Assembly: GCA_963843285.1 (NCBI GenBank)
Contig: CAWJJO010000002.1
Coordinates: 124,001-188,000, forward strand
Direction of reading: 5' to 3'
From: CAZDDB01 sp963843285
GTDB taxonomy: Bacteria; Acidobacteriota; HRBIN11; JAKEFK01
Length of the DNA: 64,000 nt
In this document: one piece after another, positions 42,064 through 50,613 of the stretch
Position numbering within the stretch: the stretch's first letter is position 1
How the letters are laid out: each line of letters starts with the position of its first letter
Program-made: the position numbers and the translations under genes
The notes under the pieces: generated by a model
The model's database searches: none
What the model was told of the DNA's origin: nothing
What the model saw: the letters and a program-made list of their open reading frames with translations, nothing else

Positions 42064-42840
42064 CTACGCGCGGTTCTGGCGCTGCCAAATTCCAGGCGAA
42101 ACGCCAACGATTTCTTTGAAGACGCGTGTGAAATGGCTCTGCTCAGCGAAGCCCGTTGCAACGGCAATTTCTGCAAGGGAAAGGTTCCCTTCTTTCAGAA
42201 GTTCCTGGGCTTCAGAAATTCGCATCCCGATTAGCCATTTATGCGGGGAAATACCCATTGACACTTTGAAGGCACGGCCGAATTGCGATTCCGATAACCC
42301 TGTTTGTTCCGCAACTTCTTTCAATCGTGCCTGACGTGCAAGGTGTTCAGAAATATATTCTGTAGCTCGTCTTAGCTGCCACGGAGCTAATCCAGTTCTT
42401 CTTTTTCTGGAACGTTCATGCTGAAGACGATCCGCTTCCAACCCAATTTTTTTCAGCATGTCGTGAAGGTGTCTGCGCTCAGCAATAGAGAGACTGCCCA
42501 GCACAGCCTCAATATCTTTTTTGTGCTGTTCGTAAATTCCGGTAACTAACTTGCGACCGTCATCAGTCAATTCGAACAATTCACCATCAGACTTCACCAG
42601 CCCACGATGTCTCAGGCGATTCACTGTTTTCTTTACAGCAGCGTTTGTCACAGACGCTTTTTGTGTTATCGCGGATATGGCTAAAGGTCCTTTATGTAAA
42701 AGAACTTCAACAATCCAAAAATCAGAGGACGGAATTCCGTGCATCACCAGCCCGCTTTCCAAAAAATCCGCGATAGAACGGTAAGCGCGCGAGAGGATGA
42801 TCATTAGTTTTGGACTAGGATTGTCAGGAACTAACGCCAT
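42064..42840 (-). CDS. MarR-AraC fusion transcriptional regulator
   Basis: 258 residues from ATG 42840 (the frame allows 42870). Residues ~10-135 are a MarR-type winged helix with dimerisation helices (PSSDFWIVEVLLHKGPLAIS, QKASVTNAAVKKTVNRLRHR, LFELTDDGRKLV). Residues ~150-258 are an AraC/XylS double HTH: AAEYISEHL-like start, LKEVAEQTGLSESQFGRAFK and LSLAEIAVATGFAEQSHFTR. Two complete DNA-binding modules in one chain and no AraC-type sensor domain. Divergent from the DUF4331 gene with an 85-nt gap, which it may control. Confidence 0.85.
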   Translation of the reverse strand: MALVPDNPSPKLMIILSRAYRSIADFLESGLVMHGIPSSDFWIVEVLLHKGPLAISAITQKASVTNAAVKKTVNRLRHRGLVKSDGELFELTDDGRKLVTGIYEQHKKDIEAVLGSLSIAERRHLHDMLKKIGLEADRLQHERSRKRRTGLAPWQLRRATEYISEHLARQARLKEVAEQTGLSESQFGRAFKVSMGISPHKWLIGMRISEAQELLKEGNLSLAEIAVATGFAEQSHFTRVFKEIVGVSPGIWQRQNRA

Positions 42841-42925
42841 GTTTTTTCTTATAACACGAGACGGAAGCAAATCAACACTTCGATGTTATAATCCAATTAT
42901 AATTTTCTAGAAAGGAGCGCTGCAT

Positions 42926-43882
42926 ATGGCACACCACGTCTCCGGTCTCGGAATCAGTCCCACCAGTATGGATCCCAGGAGTCATATTACCGACCTCTAC
43001 GTTTTCCAGAAGCCGGGTGATCCGCAAAAGACGATCCTGATTATGAATATCAATCCGCACTCGCCCGTGAGTGCTGACGCCGTCGACCCCGAATCAGTCT
43101 ACGAGTTCGGTGTGGATACCGACGCTGATGCGGTGATCGATATTGCCTTCCGTCTCCGTTTCTCACCGGTGGTGACTAACTCACAGACCGCCAGCATGCA
43201 GCTGGCGACTGGTCGACACGCCGCAGCCGACATCAATGCGGGGGAGACCATCTTTCAACGTGTTCCAGTCACGCTTGGCACAGAACCCCAAATCGCCATC
43301 GCTGGCGACTTCAGGTTTTTCGCCGGGCTCCGCAGTGACCCATTCTTCGCCGACCCGGTAGGCGCCGGGAACAATTTTCAGTGGACAGGCAAGGATTTTT
43401 TCGCTGACAAGAACGTGTTCGCGATTGTGCTGGAAGTCCCGAACAGAACGCTTGGCCCGAATCCACTGGTCGGCATCTGGGCACGTGTCCTGGTTCCGCA
43501 TTCGGGTCGATTGGTTCAGGGTGACCGGGCGGGGCGGCCAGGAATTGACGCCACCTTCAATCAAAGTGACGACGACAAGCGGATCTGGAACCAACAAGAG
43601 CCATCTAAGGATCGAGAACTTTTCCTCGACAAGTTCGCGGGCGTCTTTGAGCACGCCGGCCATCCCAAGGACCAGGCAGTCAACCTCGCGGGAAATCTAC
43701 TCCCCGACCTCCTGACTTATGATTACTCAAGCTCCAAGGGGTTTCCGAACGGCCGCAATCTCACAGACGATGTCATTAATATGGGGATCGGCTTGCTGAC
43801 CAACGGTGCGGTGCCGCATGACGGGCTACGGCCCCATGCCGACCTTCGCGCCGACTTTCCTTTTCTGGGAAATCCACATTAG
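42926..43882 (+). CDS. DUF4331 domain protein
   Basis: 318 residues with no signal peptide. It starts directly with AHHVSGLGISPTSMDPRSHI, the DUF4331 opening (a Sxx-D/H-DLYVF motif: ITDLYVFQKPGDPQKTILIM), and ends with DVINMGIGLLTNGAVPHDGL. AAAGGAG precedes the ATG. The family is widespread, of unknown function, possibly a metal or substrate-binding beta-propeller-like protein. A TATAAT at about 42886-42891 may be its -10. Divergent from the MarR-AraC regulator. Confidence 0.85.
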   Translation: MAHHVSGLGISPTSMDPRSHITDLYVFQKPGDPQKTILIMNINPHSPVSADAVDPESVYEFGVDTDADAVIDIAFRLRFSPVVTNSQTASMQLATGRHAAADINAGETIFQRVPVTLGTEPQIAIAGDFRFFAGLRSDPFFADPVGAGNNFQWTGKDFFADKNVFAIVLEVPNRTLGPNPLVGIWARVLVPHSGRLVQGDRAGRPGIDATFNQSDDDKRIWNQQEPSKDRELFLDKFAGVFEHAGHPKDQAVNLAGNLLPDLLTYDYSSSKGFPNGRNLTDDVINMGIGLLTNGAVPHDGLRPHADLRADFPFLGNPH

Positions 43883-43884
43883 CG

Positions 43885-44008
43885 ACTTTCCCCGCAAAGC
43901 GCGAAGTATCTTCTCGAGCTCCATGTTTTCGCGAGTTTGTCTTGACGCTTTTCCCATGTTGCGCGCGTATTTCTGAACGAAGTAGCGAACCAGCAGCGGA
44001 ATATCTTC
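43885..44008 (-). pseudogene. remnant duplicate of the sigma-54 activator gene, internally deleted
   Basis: 43887-43951 is nearly identical to 44870-44935, and 43953-44008 to 45095-45150, in the same orientation. The ~160 nt lying between those two blocks in the larger copy are missing. The remnant encodes broken pieces around NMEREKIFRALR and the YFVQKYARNMAK segment. Confidence 0.8.
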
Positions 44009-44036
44009 ACAAAGTATGTAAAATGGAATTTAACAG

Positions 44037-44564
44037 ATGCGACGGGCACTGGAAATTTCCAACGAACTTGAAAGCGAAGGGCTTATCGGAAGGCATGCGA
44101 TCATCGGATCGGTGGCCGTTATTTACTATGCCGGCCCAATCAGTACCGATGACTTGGATATCTGCTTTTTACACGGCCACTCGAAAGATGAAATCTTTTC
44201 GATGAAGCCTATTTATGATTATTTGGAATCGCGCGGATTCAAACCAATAGACTTTACAGTTCTCATTGAAGGCGTGAAGGTGCAATTGATTCCCAGTACA
44301 GGTCCACTTTCGAATGAAGCTGTTACCTCTGCGAAAAAAGTAACATTATTTGGGACCCCTGCAAGGGTCGTTGGGCCGGAACATCTCTTAGCAATGAAAC
44401 TGGAAGCTTCCAGACCAAAGGATTATGTTCATATCATCCATCTTTTAGATAACTCGCGTGAGCCGATTGATCTTTCGATTGCGGAGAAGTTGTTTTCAAA
44501 ATTTGGTCTGAATGATCAATGGAATAAATTCTTATCCTCTACATTATGGAAAAGCAAACGATGA
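44037..44564 (+). CDS. nucleotidyltransferase-fold protein, possible toxin-antitoxin partner
   Basis: 175 residues. IIGSVAVIYYAGPISTDDLDICFL (22-45) fits the Gly-Ser...DxD nucleotidyltransferase core (G24, S25, D39, D41), as in AbiEii/MNT-like proteins. The middle has LIPSTGPLSNEAVTSAKKV, then GPEHLLAMKLEASRPKD, the usual helix of the DUF1814/AbiEii relatives. A 61-residue gene follows with an ATGA overlap. This two-gene layout resembles toxin-antitoxin or small mobile cassettes. Activity is inferred. The pair lies between two copies of decayed sigma-54 activator sequence. Confidence 0.7.
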   Translation: MRRALEISNELESEGLIGRHAIIGSVAVIYYAGPISTDDLDICFLHGHSKDEIFSMKPIYDYLESRGFKPIDFTVLIEGVKVQLIPSTGPLSNEAVTSAKKVTLFGTPARVVGPEHLLAMKLEASRPKDYVHIIHLLDNSREPIDLSIAEKLFSKFGLNDQWNKFLSSTLWKSKR

Positions 44565-44746
44565 AAACGAATGCGACGATCCGCGAAATACTGGAAGCTC
44601 AGGAGAAATCTGTCGCGAGTGATGCCTTTCTACCTTTTGAAGAAAAGATCCAAATCCTTATTAGAATGCAGAAAGAAGCAAAGGAACTCTATCCGGACCC
44701 TACCTGGACCGTATGGGACATACCTGAACTGCGTGAAAAGGATTAG
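44561..44746 (+). CDS. small helical protein coupled to the nucleotidyltransferase gene
   Basis: 61 residues from ATG 44561, which overlaps the preceding TGA (ATGA); a frame-extended start at 44546 is less likely. MKTNATIREILEAQEKSVAS, LPFEEKIQILIRMQKEAKEL and DPTWTVWDIPELREKD: helical, charged, with a Trp-rich tail. The size and coupling fit an antitoxin or cognate regulator of the nucleotidyltransferase. No family recognised with confidence. Confidence 0.6.
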   Translation: MKTNATIREILEAQEKSVASDAFLPFEEKIQILIRMQKEAKELYPDPTWTVWDIPELREKD

Positions 44747-44760
44747 CCCAGCGCTACGAA

Positions 44761-46270
44761 CTAGTTGAATTGCCGTGTGATTCCAAGCTTTTTCATTCTG
44801 GCTTGTAACGTAGTTCGCTTTAACCCTAATCGAGCGGCTGCGCCATTGGACCACCAACCAGACCCTTGCTTTCCCGCAAAGCGCGAAATATCTTCTCGCG
44901 CTCCATGTTTTCGCGAGTTTGTTTTGACGCCTGAGCACTCTTTGTGAACAGGCTCGATTGGTCTACGAACAAAATGGAGCCGGAGGTAAGGATCACCGCG
45001 CGCTCAATAAAATTTTCGAGCTCTCGAATATTTCCGGGCCAATGCCAGCTTTTTATCGCATGAAGATCTTCCGGTCTGATTCGCTCGATGTCTTTTGCCA
45101 TGTTGCGCGCATATTTCTGAACGAAGTAACGAACCAGCAGCGGAATATCTTCTGCTCGTTCCCGAAGAGGCGGCAAATGGATCGGAAGGACATTCAAGCG
45201 ATAATAAAGGTCGCTACGGAATTGGCGATCCGCGATCATTTGCTCCAGATCACGGTTGGTTGCGGCGATGATTCGTACATCAACCCGGATTGTGCGAGTC
45301 GAACCCAGGCGCTCGAATTCTTGCTCCTGCAAAACACGGAGCAATTTCGGCTGTAACTCCGGTGGAATGTCACCCACCTCATCCAGAAATAATGTGCCGC
45401 CATTGGCCAGTTCCAAACGTCCCACTTTCTCCGTAATCGCACCCGTGAATGCTCCGCGTTCGTGTCCGAACAGTTCGCTTTCCAGCAATCCGGTTGGAAT
45501 TGCTGCGGCGTTTAGTCTTACAAAAGTTGTTTGCTTCCTTTTGCTCAAATCGTGAATTGCGCGCGCGATCAACTCTTTGCCTGTTGCTGTTTCCCCCAGA
45601 ATCAGAACTGTCGCGTCCGAAAGAGCAACGGTTTCCACCTGTTTGAGTACCTGCTTGAGTATTGCGCTTTCGCCAATGATTCATGAATGTCGTGTTGCGT
45701 GCGGATCTCTTCTTCCAGATAGAGTTTTTCGTCCGCAAGCTTGTTTTTTAGTTCTTCTATTTTTTGAAACGACAACGCGTTTTCAACCGCAAGGGAAATT
45801 GGCGCCGCGATGTCATTCAGAAGGTTTATATCTTCTGAATTGAAAGCGTTTTCACGAATGCTCGCAGCCTTCAGACTTCCTAAAACTACACTATGTGAAA
45901 TGAGTGGCACGCAGCAGACTGTTTGTATATTTTCCGCAAGAAGGAGCTTCACGAAATCCGAGTTTATGTTTTCAAGGTCTTCCCGGTTTAGCACTTCAGC
46001 TTTGCGATTCTGAATAGCGCGTGCCGCCGGGAAAGCTTCGAGCGGCGCTGCAAATTCTTCCCGTATGTATCCCTTGCCGTGAGGAAAATCTATGGCATGC
46101 ACTCGCAGAATGTTCGTGCCTGCATCGTATAAACCAAACGTCGTGTATTCGTGAGGCAACAGCTTCCTGAGACAGGTAGTAATCGACTTCAGAAGCTCGC
46201 GGAGATTGAGGCTGGAGACAACAGCGTTTGTTACAGAGAGCAGCAACTGCAGATGATCCTGAGGGTCCAT
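44761..46270 (-). pseudogene. GAF-AAA+-Fis sigma-54-dependent activator, two frameshifts
   Basis: Frame A (46270 to ~45680): GAF domain with LLKSITTCLRKLLPHEYTTF, ending LYLEEEIRTQHDIHE. A missing base near 45676-45683 (GAATC where GAAATC is expected) moves IGESAILKQVLKQVETVAL into frame B. Frame B holds the AAA+ core: Walker A GETATGKE (Gly to Ala change), GAFTGA loop that contacts sigma-54, FLDEVGDIP and ELENFIERAVIL. A second missing base near 44855 separates GGP from the Fis-type HTH GAAARLGLKRTTLQARMKKL. Decayed or mis-sequenced FhlA/NtrC-class activator. Confidence 0.88.
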
Positions 46271-46322
46271 GATAGTGCGTGACCCGAGCCACCACTATCA
46301 TGATACGCCTCCTTTTACATGT

Positions 46323-47069
46323 TTACCCAAGCGGGGAACTCAAAACGGCGGTGCGCCCTCCGTCCACGGCGAGTTCCGCTCCGTGAATGAAACTCGAACG
46401 ATCCGTCGCGAGAAACACAATGCCTTCTGCAATTTCATCGGCGCTGGCCGGACGTCCGGCCGGAGCCAGTGCGGCCATTTGTTCGACCGCTTCTCCAACT
46501 GCTTCCGTTCCCTCGGTGCGTGTAGGACCGGGACTGACCGTATTCACGCGAACACCTTTCGGACCATATTCAGCCGCCCACGCTTTTGTTAAAAGACTGA
46601 GCGCTGCTTTGCTTGAACCATAGACACTCATTCCTGCCACACCGTAAGCGGCCACCATGGTTGATACGTTAACGATCGCTCCTTTGCCTCTCTTTGCCAT
46701 CAGTGGAGCAAGTTCGGCAACAAGAAAGAATAGCATCTCCACATTAATGGAGTAGACGCGATCAAATAGTTCGTCCGTCATTTGATCGGTCGGCCCAAAC
46801 GGGAATATTCCCGCACAGTTGATCAGGATGTCGACACGTCCATCGGCAAGCTCAAGTGCTTTTCTCGCTACGTCGCGCGCGCTCACTGCATCGCGAAGGT
46901 CAGCAGAAATAAAATCCGCTTGCCCGCTTTTCGCGCGTATTTCTTTTGCCGTTTGTTCGCCACGTTCGCGATTGCGGCCCACAACGATAACGTGGACCCC
47001 AAGTTGCGCAAGTTTAATGGCCGTTGCGCGCCCGATTCCGCTAGTTCCTCCGGTAATCAATGCTGCCAT
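46323..47069 (-). CDS. SDR family NAD(P)-dependent oxidoreductase
   Basis: 248 residues from ATG 47069, set by AAAGGAGGTTAC. TGGTSGIG cofactor motif (~7-14), NVSTM with the catalytic Ser region, YGSSK (Tyr/Lys), NCAGIF, and the C-terminal GAELAVDGGRTAV typical of FabG-like classical SDRs. VVGRNRERG after beta2 favours NADP. Substrate unknown. The decayed activator gene next to it on the same strand may once have regulated it. Confidence 0.93.
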   Translation of the reverse strand: MAALITGGTSGIGRATAIKLAQLGVHVIVVGRNRERGEQTAKEIRAKSGQADFISADLRDAVSARDVARKALELADGRVDILINCAGIFPFGPTDQMTDELFDRVYSINVEMLFFLVAELAPLMAKRGKGAIVNVSTMVAAYGVAGMSVYGSSKAALSLLTKAWAAEYGPKGVRVNTVSPGPTRTEGTEAVGEAVEQMAALAPAGRPASADEIAEGIVFLATDRSSFIHGAELAVDGGRTAVLSSPLG

Positions 47070-47399
47070 GCTTGTAACCTCCTTTCTATGGCGGATCAAT
47101 AGCAAGCATCCGGCCAACTGCAATATGGATCAGATTGATTGCGGTAAGTCATTGAAAATGAAGACCAGGCGTGGCTTTTATGCGAAGCGAGCTGGACTCG
47201 CGGATGCCAAAGATGCCAAGATCTTGAATGGCACTTGCCAATTCGATGGCACAAGTGGCGACGCAATTGTCAGCGCTCCTATCAGGCCTATTTACAACGT
47301 GCATCGATGAGAAATCAGATCTATCGTGGTGTGGACAATGGAAGCTAGATCAGCTCTATGGTTGACTTTTTACATCAAATATGATATCACGGTACAAAA
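47070..47399. other. intergenic region before the defence island
   Basis: 330 nt without a convincing gene. 47206-47225 (CCAAAGATGCCAAGATC) resembles the CAAAG-type repeat at 30638. TGATATCA (47382-47389), 11 nt before the HTH-peptidase start, is a perfect 8-bp palindrome and a candidate site for that protein's own HTH. TTGACT at 47362 could be a -35, but no well-spaced -10 follows. Confidence 0.5.
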
Positions 47400-48554
47400 A
47401 TGAAGGTTGGCACACCAGGCTTTAACGGTAAGAAATTGAGAGAAGGCCGAGAGGCTAGAGGGATTACCGCCGCCGATTTGGCAGCAGAATGCGGAGTATC
47501 AAAGCAGCTCTTTTCAGATTATGAATACGGCCGAAAAACTCCTCCTGATGAAAGATTCCAGGTTATTTGTTCTCGTCTCGACTTGCCTGACCGCTATTTC
47601 CTTGATTGGAACGAGTTACCCGGATCTGCTCATACGAGCTGCTTGTTTTATCGGTCGCTTTCTCGTTCCACGATTTCGTTGCGTACGCGCCTTGCTCACC
47701 GTTATCGCTGGTTTCGTCGTGTCTATTTGTATTTCAGGGAGTTTACCGAGTTTCCGGCTTTGAACATACCGCAATTTGATATTCCCCAGGATCCAGAAAA
47801 CCTAAGTAACGAAACGATCGAATCCGTGGCTGAAGAATTACGCCAAAGTTGGAAGCTCGGCCAAAGACCGATCGGAAACATGGTTCATCTTCTTGAAAGC
47901 CACGGGGTGCTGATTTGCAAGGAGGATTTCGGAACAGACGACATCGACGCATTTTCGCAAATCGATCCCGAACAGAAACAGGCTTTTATCATGTTGAACT
48001 CACATAAAGCTGTTTCTGCACGATCGAGATACGATCTGGCGCATGAACTCGGTCACCTTGTGCTCCATTTTTCGATCAAAGATGCAACTTCGTTACATCA
48101 TCTTCTCGAAAAACAAGCTCATCGGTTTGCTGGGGCCTTTCTTTTACCGCGTTCTGCGTTTGGAAATTACTTCATCCCGCGGCTTGATAATTTCCGTCCC
48201 GTCAAATTGAATTGGCGAACCTCGATTGCAGCTGCGATTCGCAGGGCCGCAGATCTGACAATCATCTCAGAAATACAGGAAAAATATTTATGGATCGCCT
48301 ACGCTAGAAGGAAATGGAAAATGGGAGAGCCTCACGATGATGCTATCCCCTTTGAGGTCCCAAGCTTGACCCAAAATGCCTTTGCTCGAGTGCTCCATAT
48401 TCCCGGGCATTCGATTGAAGATTTGCTGCTGTCCGTTCCGCTTTCAAGCCGAGATCTTGAATCGTTGATCGGATTATCTGCAGGCGTTCTTCAGCAGGGA
48501 TACGATTCGGAGAAAGCAGAAAATTTAACTTTTTTTAAAAAGAAAAAGGAATAA
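47400..48554 (+). CDS. XRE-type HTH + ImmA/IrrE zinc peptidase (fused CapH/CapP-like regulator)
   Basis: 384 residues. Residues ~8-65 are a Cro/C1 HTH (LREGREARGITAADLAAECG, VSKQLFSDYEYGRKTPPDER). Residues ~160-255 are the ImmA/IrrE peptidase: YDLAHELGHLVLHF with HELGH 215-219 and Glu ~237 in LEKQAHRFAGAFLLP as third zinc ligand. A ~130-residue C-terminal region follows. In other CBASS loci a separate HTH repressor (CapH) is cleaved by an ImmA-like peptidase (CapP) on DNA damage. Here both parts are one chain, 76 nt upstream of and co-directional with the CBASS genes. Regulation of CBASS is inferred; such fusions also occur in phage and toxin-antitoxin loci. Confidence 0.85.
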   Translation: MKVGTPGFNGKKLREGREARGITAADLAAECGVSKQLFSDYEYGRKTPPDERFQVICSRLDLPDRYFLDWNELPGSAHTSCLFYRSLSRSTISLRTRLAHRYRWFRRVYLYFREFTEFPALNIPQFDIPQDPENLSNETIESVAEELRQSWKLGQRPIGNMVHLLESHGVLICKEDFGTDDIDAFSQIDPEQKQAFIMLNSHKAVSARSRYDLAHELGHLVLHFSIKDATSLHHLLEKQAHRFAGAFLLPRSAFGNYFIPRLDNFRPVKLNWRTSIAAAIRRAADLTIISEIQEKYLWIAYARRKWKMGEPHDDAIPFEVPSLTQNAFARVLHIPGHSIEDLLLSVPLSSRDLESLIGLSAGVLQQGYDSEKAENLTFFKKKKE

Positions 48555-48630
48555 GAACAATCTACATCAGGGCCGAGCGTCTGAAAAAATAGCTTGAAGC
48601 GACTGTTACTGAATATGAAAAGGGGATTTC

Positions 48631-49596
48631 TTGAAAATAATAAGCATTGATGGCGGTGGCTACCTGGGCCTTGCCAGCGCTTCGTTTCTGGCAGAAAGTG
48701 AACGACACTTTAAAAAGACCGTCCACGAATCATTTGATTTCTTTTGTGGCACAAGTGCTGGTTCCATTATTGCTCTGGGGCTTGCAAGCGGGCTGGGCGC
48801 CACAGATATCGTAGATCGCTTTATTGATCTTGGCAGAAGGGTTTTTCCGAAGCCCGGAAGAATAAGAAAAGCGCTTAAAAGTGCGAAAAAATATGTGACT
48901 TCAAAGTACACTAATGAAGCGCTCAAGGAGGTTTTAAAGGATACATTCGGTAACAAAACTATCGGAGATATACAGAACACGCAGAAGAAACATCTGCTGG
49001 TTCCTGCATTTTCCGTAACCAATGGAACGCCACGGATCTTCAAAACAGACCATTCGTCGCGCCTTTCCCGGGATTCTGACTACCTGTTAAGGGATGTCGC
49101 ACTTGCCAGCTCATCTGCGCCGGTTTATTTTCCTCTGGCTAATATCATCGGTCCGGATGGAAACTCGGAATTATTCACTGATGGGGGCCTTTATGCCAAT
49201 AATCCGGCTCTTCTTGCCTATATTGAGGCCGTATCAGAGCTCAAGGTTGCTTCATCGGATATAAAAATTCTTTCGATCTCAACTCCCCGGCAGAATCTGG
49301 CAGAATTCAATCCTCCCGAAGGTGAATCCTCATCAAGAAGGACCAAACGTGGAGTTATCCAATGGGGAGAGAAATTGGTGTCCGTGATGATTGATTCACC
49401 ATCATTTACATCTGACCAGATTCTGAAACGGCTTTCCCTGATATTGGGATTCACTTATACCCGCGTTCTTATGCAAAAACCTGAACATGTGGATCTCGAT
49501 ATTGTTTCTGATCATGCGACTTCGACGCTGAAGCACCTCGGACGGGAGCAGGCAGCAAAAGAGGAAACGCGGAATCAACTGAAAGCATTTTTTTGA
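48631..49596 (+). CDS. capV: patatin-like phospholipase, CBASS effector CapV
   Basis: 321 residues from TTG 48631 (AAGGGG upstream; the N-terminus MKIISIDGGGYLGL is complete from here). DGGGYLG anion hole (7-13), nucleophile GTSAG (S42) and DGGLYANNP (D184) form the Ser-Asp dyad of patatin phospholipases. In type II CBASS, CapV is switched on by the cyclic nucleotide from the partner cyclase and degrades the inner membrane, killing the infected cell. No membrane segment: soluble until activated. First gene of a tightly packed four-gene operon; 12 nt separate it from the cyclase gene. Confidence 0.92.
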   Translation: MKIISIDGGGYLGLASASFLAESERHFKKTVHESFDFFCGTSAGSIIALGLASGLGATDIVDRFIDLGRRVFPKPGRIRKALKSAKKYVTSKYTNEALKEVLKDTFGNKTIGDIQNTQKKHLLVPAFSVTNGTPRIFKTDHSSRLSRDSDYLLRDVALASSSAPVYFPLANIIGPDGNSELFTDGGLYANNPALLAYIEAVSELKVASSDIKILSISTPRQNLAEFNPPEGESSSRRTKRGVIQWGEKLVSVMIDSPSFTSDQILKRLSLILGFTYTRVLMQKPEHVDLDIVSDHATSTLKHLGREQAAKEETRNQLKAFF

Positions 49597-49608
49597 AAGA
49601 GGATCAAA

Positions 49609-50604
49609 ATGAGTGAACTACAAAAACAATTTGAAAAATTTCATAAGACAATCCGCTTGGATTACAAGTCCGATGATCTTTTGCGTGAAAAAAGAGACAT
49701 CATCATTGAAGTGATCCATGAAAGATTTCGTGAAGAGAAAAGACCGGCCTTTGATGTGCTCCACCAGGGTAGCTACAAATTACGCACCGGCATATACCCG
49801 ATCGGCGATTTGAAGTACGACATCGATATTGGCCTTGTTTTTAATGATCTACCGGATGGAACGCAAGCATCCGAAGTTAGAGGGTGGGTGTATGAAGCTG
49901 TCAAAAATCACACAAACGTTGTGGAATCGCTTCGCACCTGCATCCGGGTCTCTTATGCGAAAGAAAAGTATCATGTCGATCTTGTCTGCTACCGCAAACA
50001 AAACATCATCGGAATAGATCAGTTCGAACTTGCTAGCAAAGAGAATGGTTGGAGACCGGCTGAACCGGAGAAATTGGTCCAATTATTCAAGGACAGAATG
50101 AAAGATGATTTCGTCGACACAGAGGACGATGAAACTCAGACAAATCAATTTCGAAGAATTGTTCGGTACCTAAAGCGTTGGAATGATTTTGCAATTCCGG
50201 AAGAATCCAAAGATAGACCATCCGGGATTGCGCTGACGATGCTTAGTTATTATCACGCTACGAAATCAGTGGAGTGGGATGGCAAAAATTACGATATCGG
50301 ATCGTTAAAACAAGTGGCGCAATGGGCAGCCTCCAATTTTGGGCGTATTGAATCGAAAAAACCGACTCAGGAATATGAAGACCTGCTTGCTGGGCTGTCC
50401 GATGATGCGATGGAAGAACTGAAGGGTCGGTTCCAGAAATTACTCGATACGTTGAAGGAAGCTGAAGCCGAAAAGGATATCGTGAAAGCATGTGAGTTAC
50501 TTCAAGAAGTGTTTGGCCCTGATTTTCCTGTACCACCGAAAAAGAAGGAAGGGCACATGATCACAAGTGCTCCGGCAATCGTTCCGGGGAGTTCTTCCGC
50601 ATAA
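49609..50604 (+). CDS. CD-NTase (CBASS cyclic oligonucleotide synthase)
   Basis: 331 residues. QGSYKLRTGIYPI holds the GS motif (54-55), LKYDIDIGLVF the D71-x-D73 metal pair, and YHVDLVCY the third Asp (D124). All catalytic residues are intact, followed by the helical OAS-like domain. The pairing with a patatin effector suggests 3',3'-cGAMP or a related product, by analogy to DncV-CapV; the exact product cannot be read. The C-terminus is a low-complexity tail (TSAPAIVPGSSSA) ending in Ala, suited to conjugation by Cap2. An AGAGGATC site precedes it. It ends 9 nt before cap2. Confidence 0.93.
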   Translation: MSELQKQFEKFHKTIRLDYKSDDLLREKRDIIIEVIHERFREEKRPAFDVLHQGSYKLRTGIYPIGDLKYDIDIGLVFNDLPDGTQASEVRGWVYEAVKNHTNVVESLRTCIRVSYAKEKYHVDLVCYRKQNIIGIDQFELASKENGWRPAEPEKLVQLFKDRMKDDFVDTEDDETQTNQFRRIVRYLKRWNDFAIPEESKDRPSGIALTMLSYYHATKSVEWDGKNYDIGSLKQVAQWAASNFGRIESKKPTQEYEDLLAGLSDDAMEELKGRFQKLLDTLKEAEAEKDIVKACELLQEVFGPDFPVPPKKKEGHMITSAPAIVPGSSSA

Positions 50605-50613
50605 AAAGAGAGT

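Noticed and set aside
48594..48619. Promoter directly before capV (TTGAAG...TATGAA)
   Set aside because: Spacer is only 14 nt, too short for a normal sigma-70 site; left undecided.
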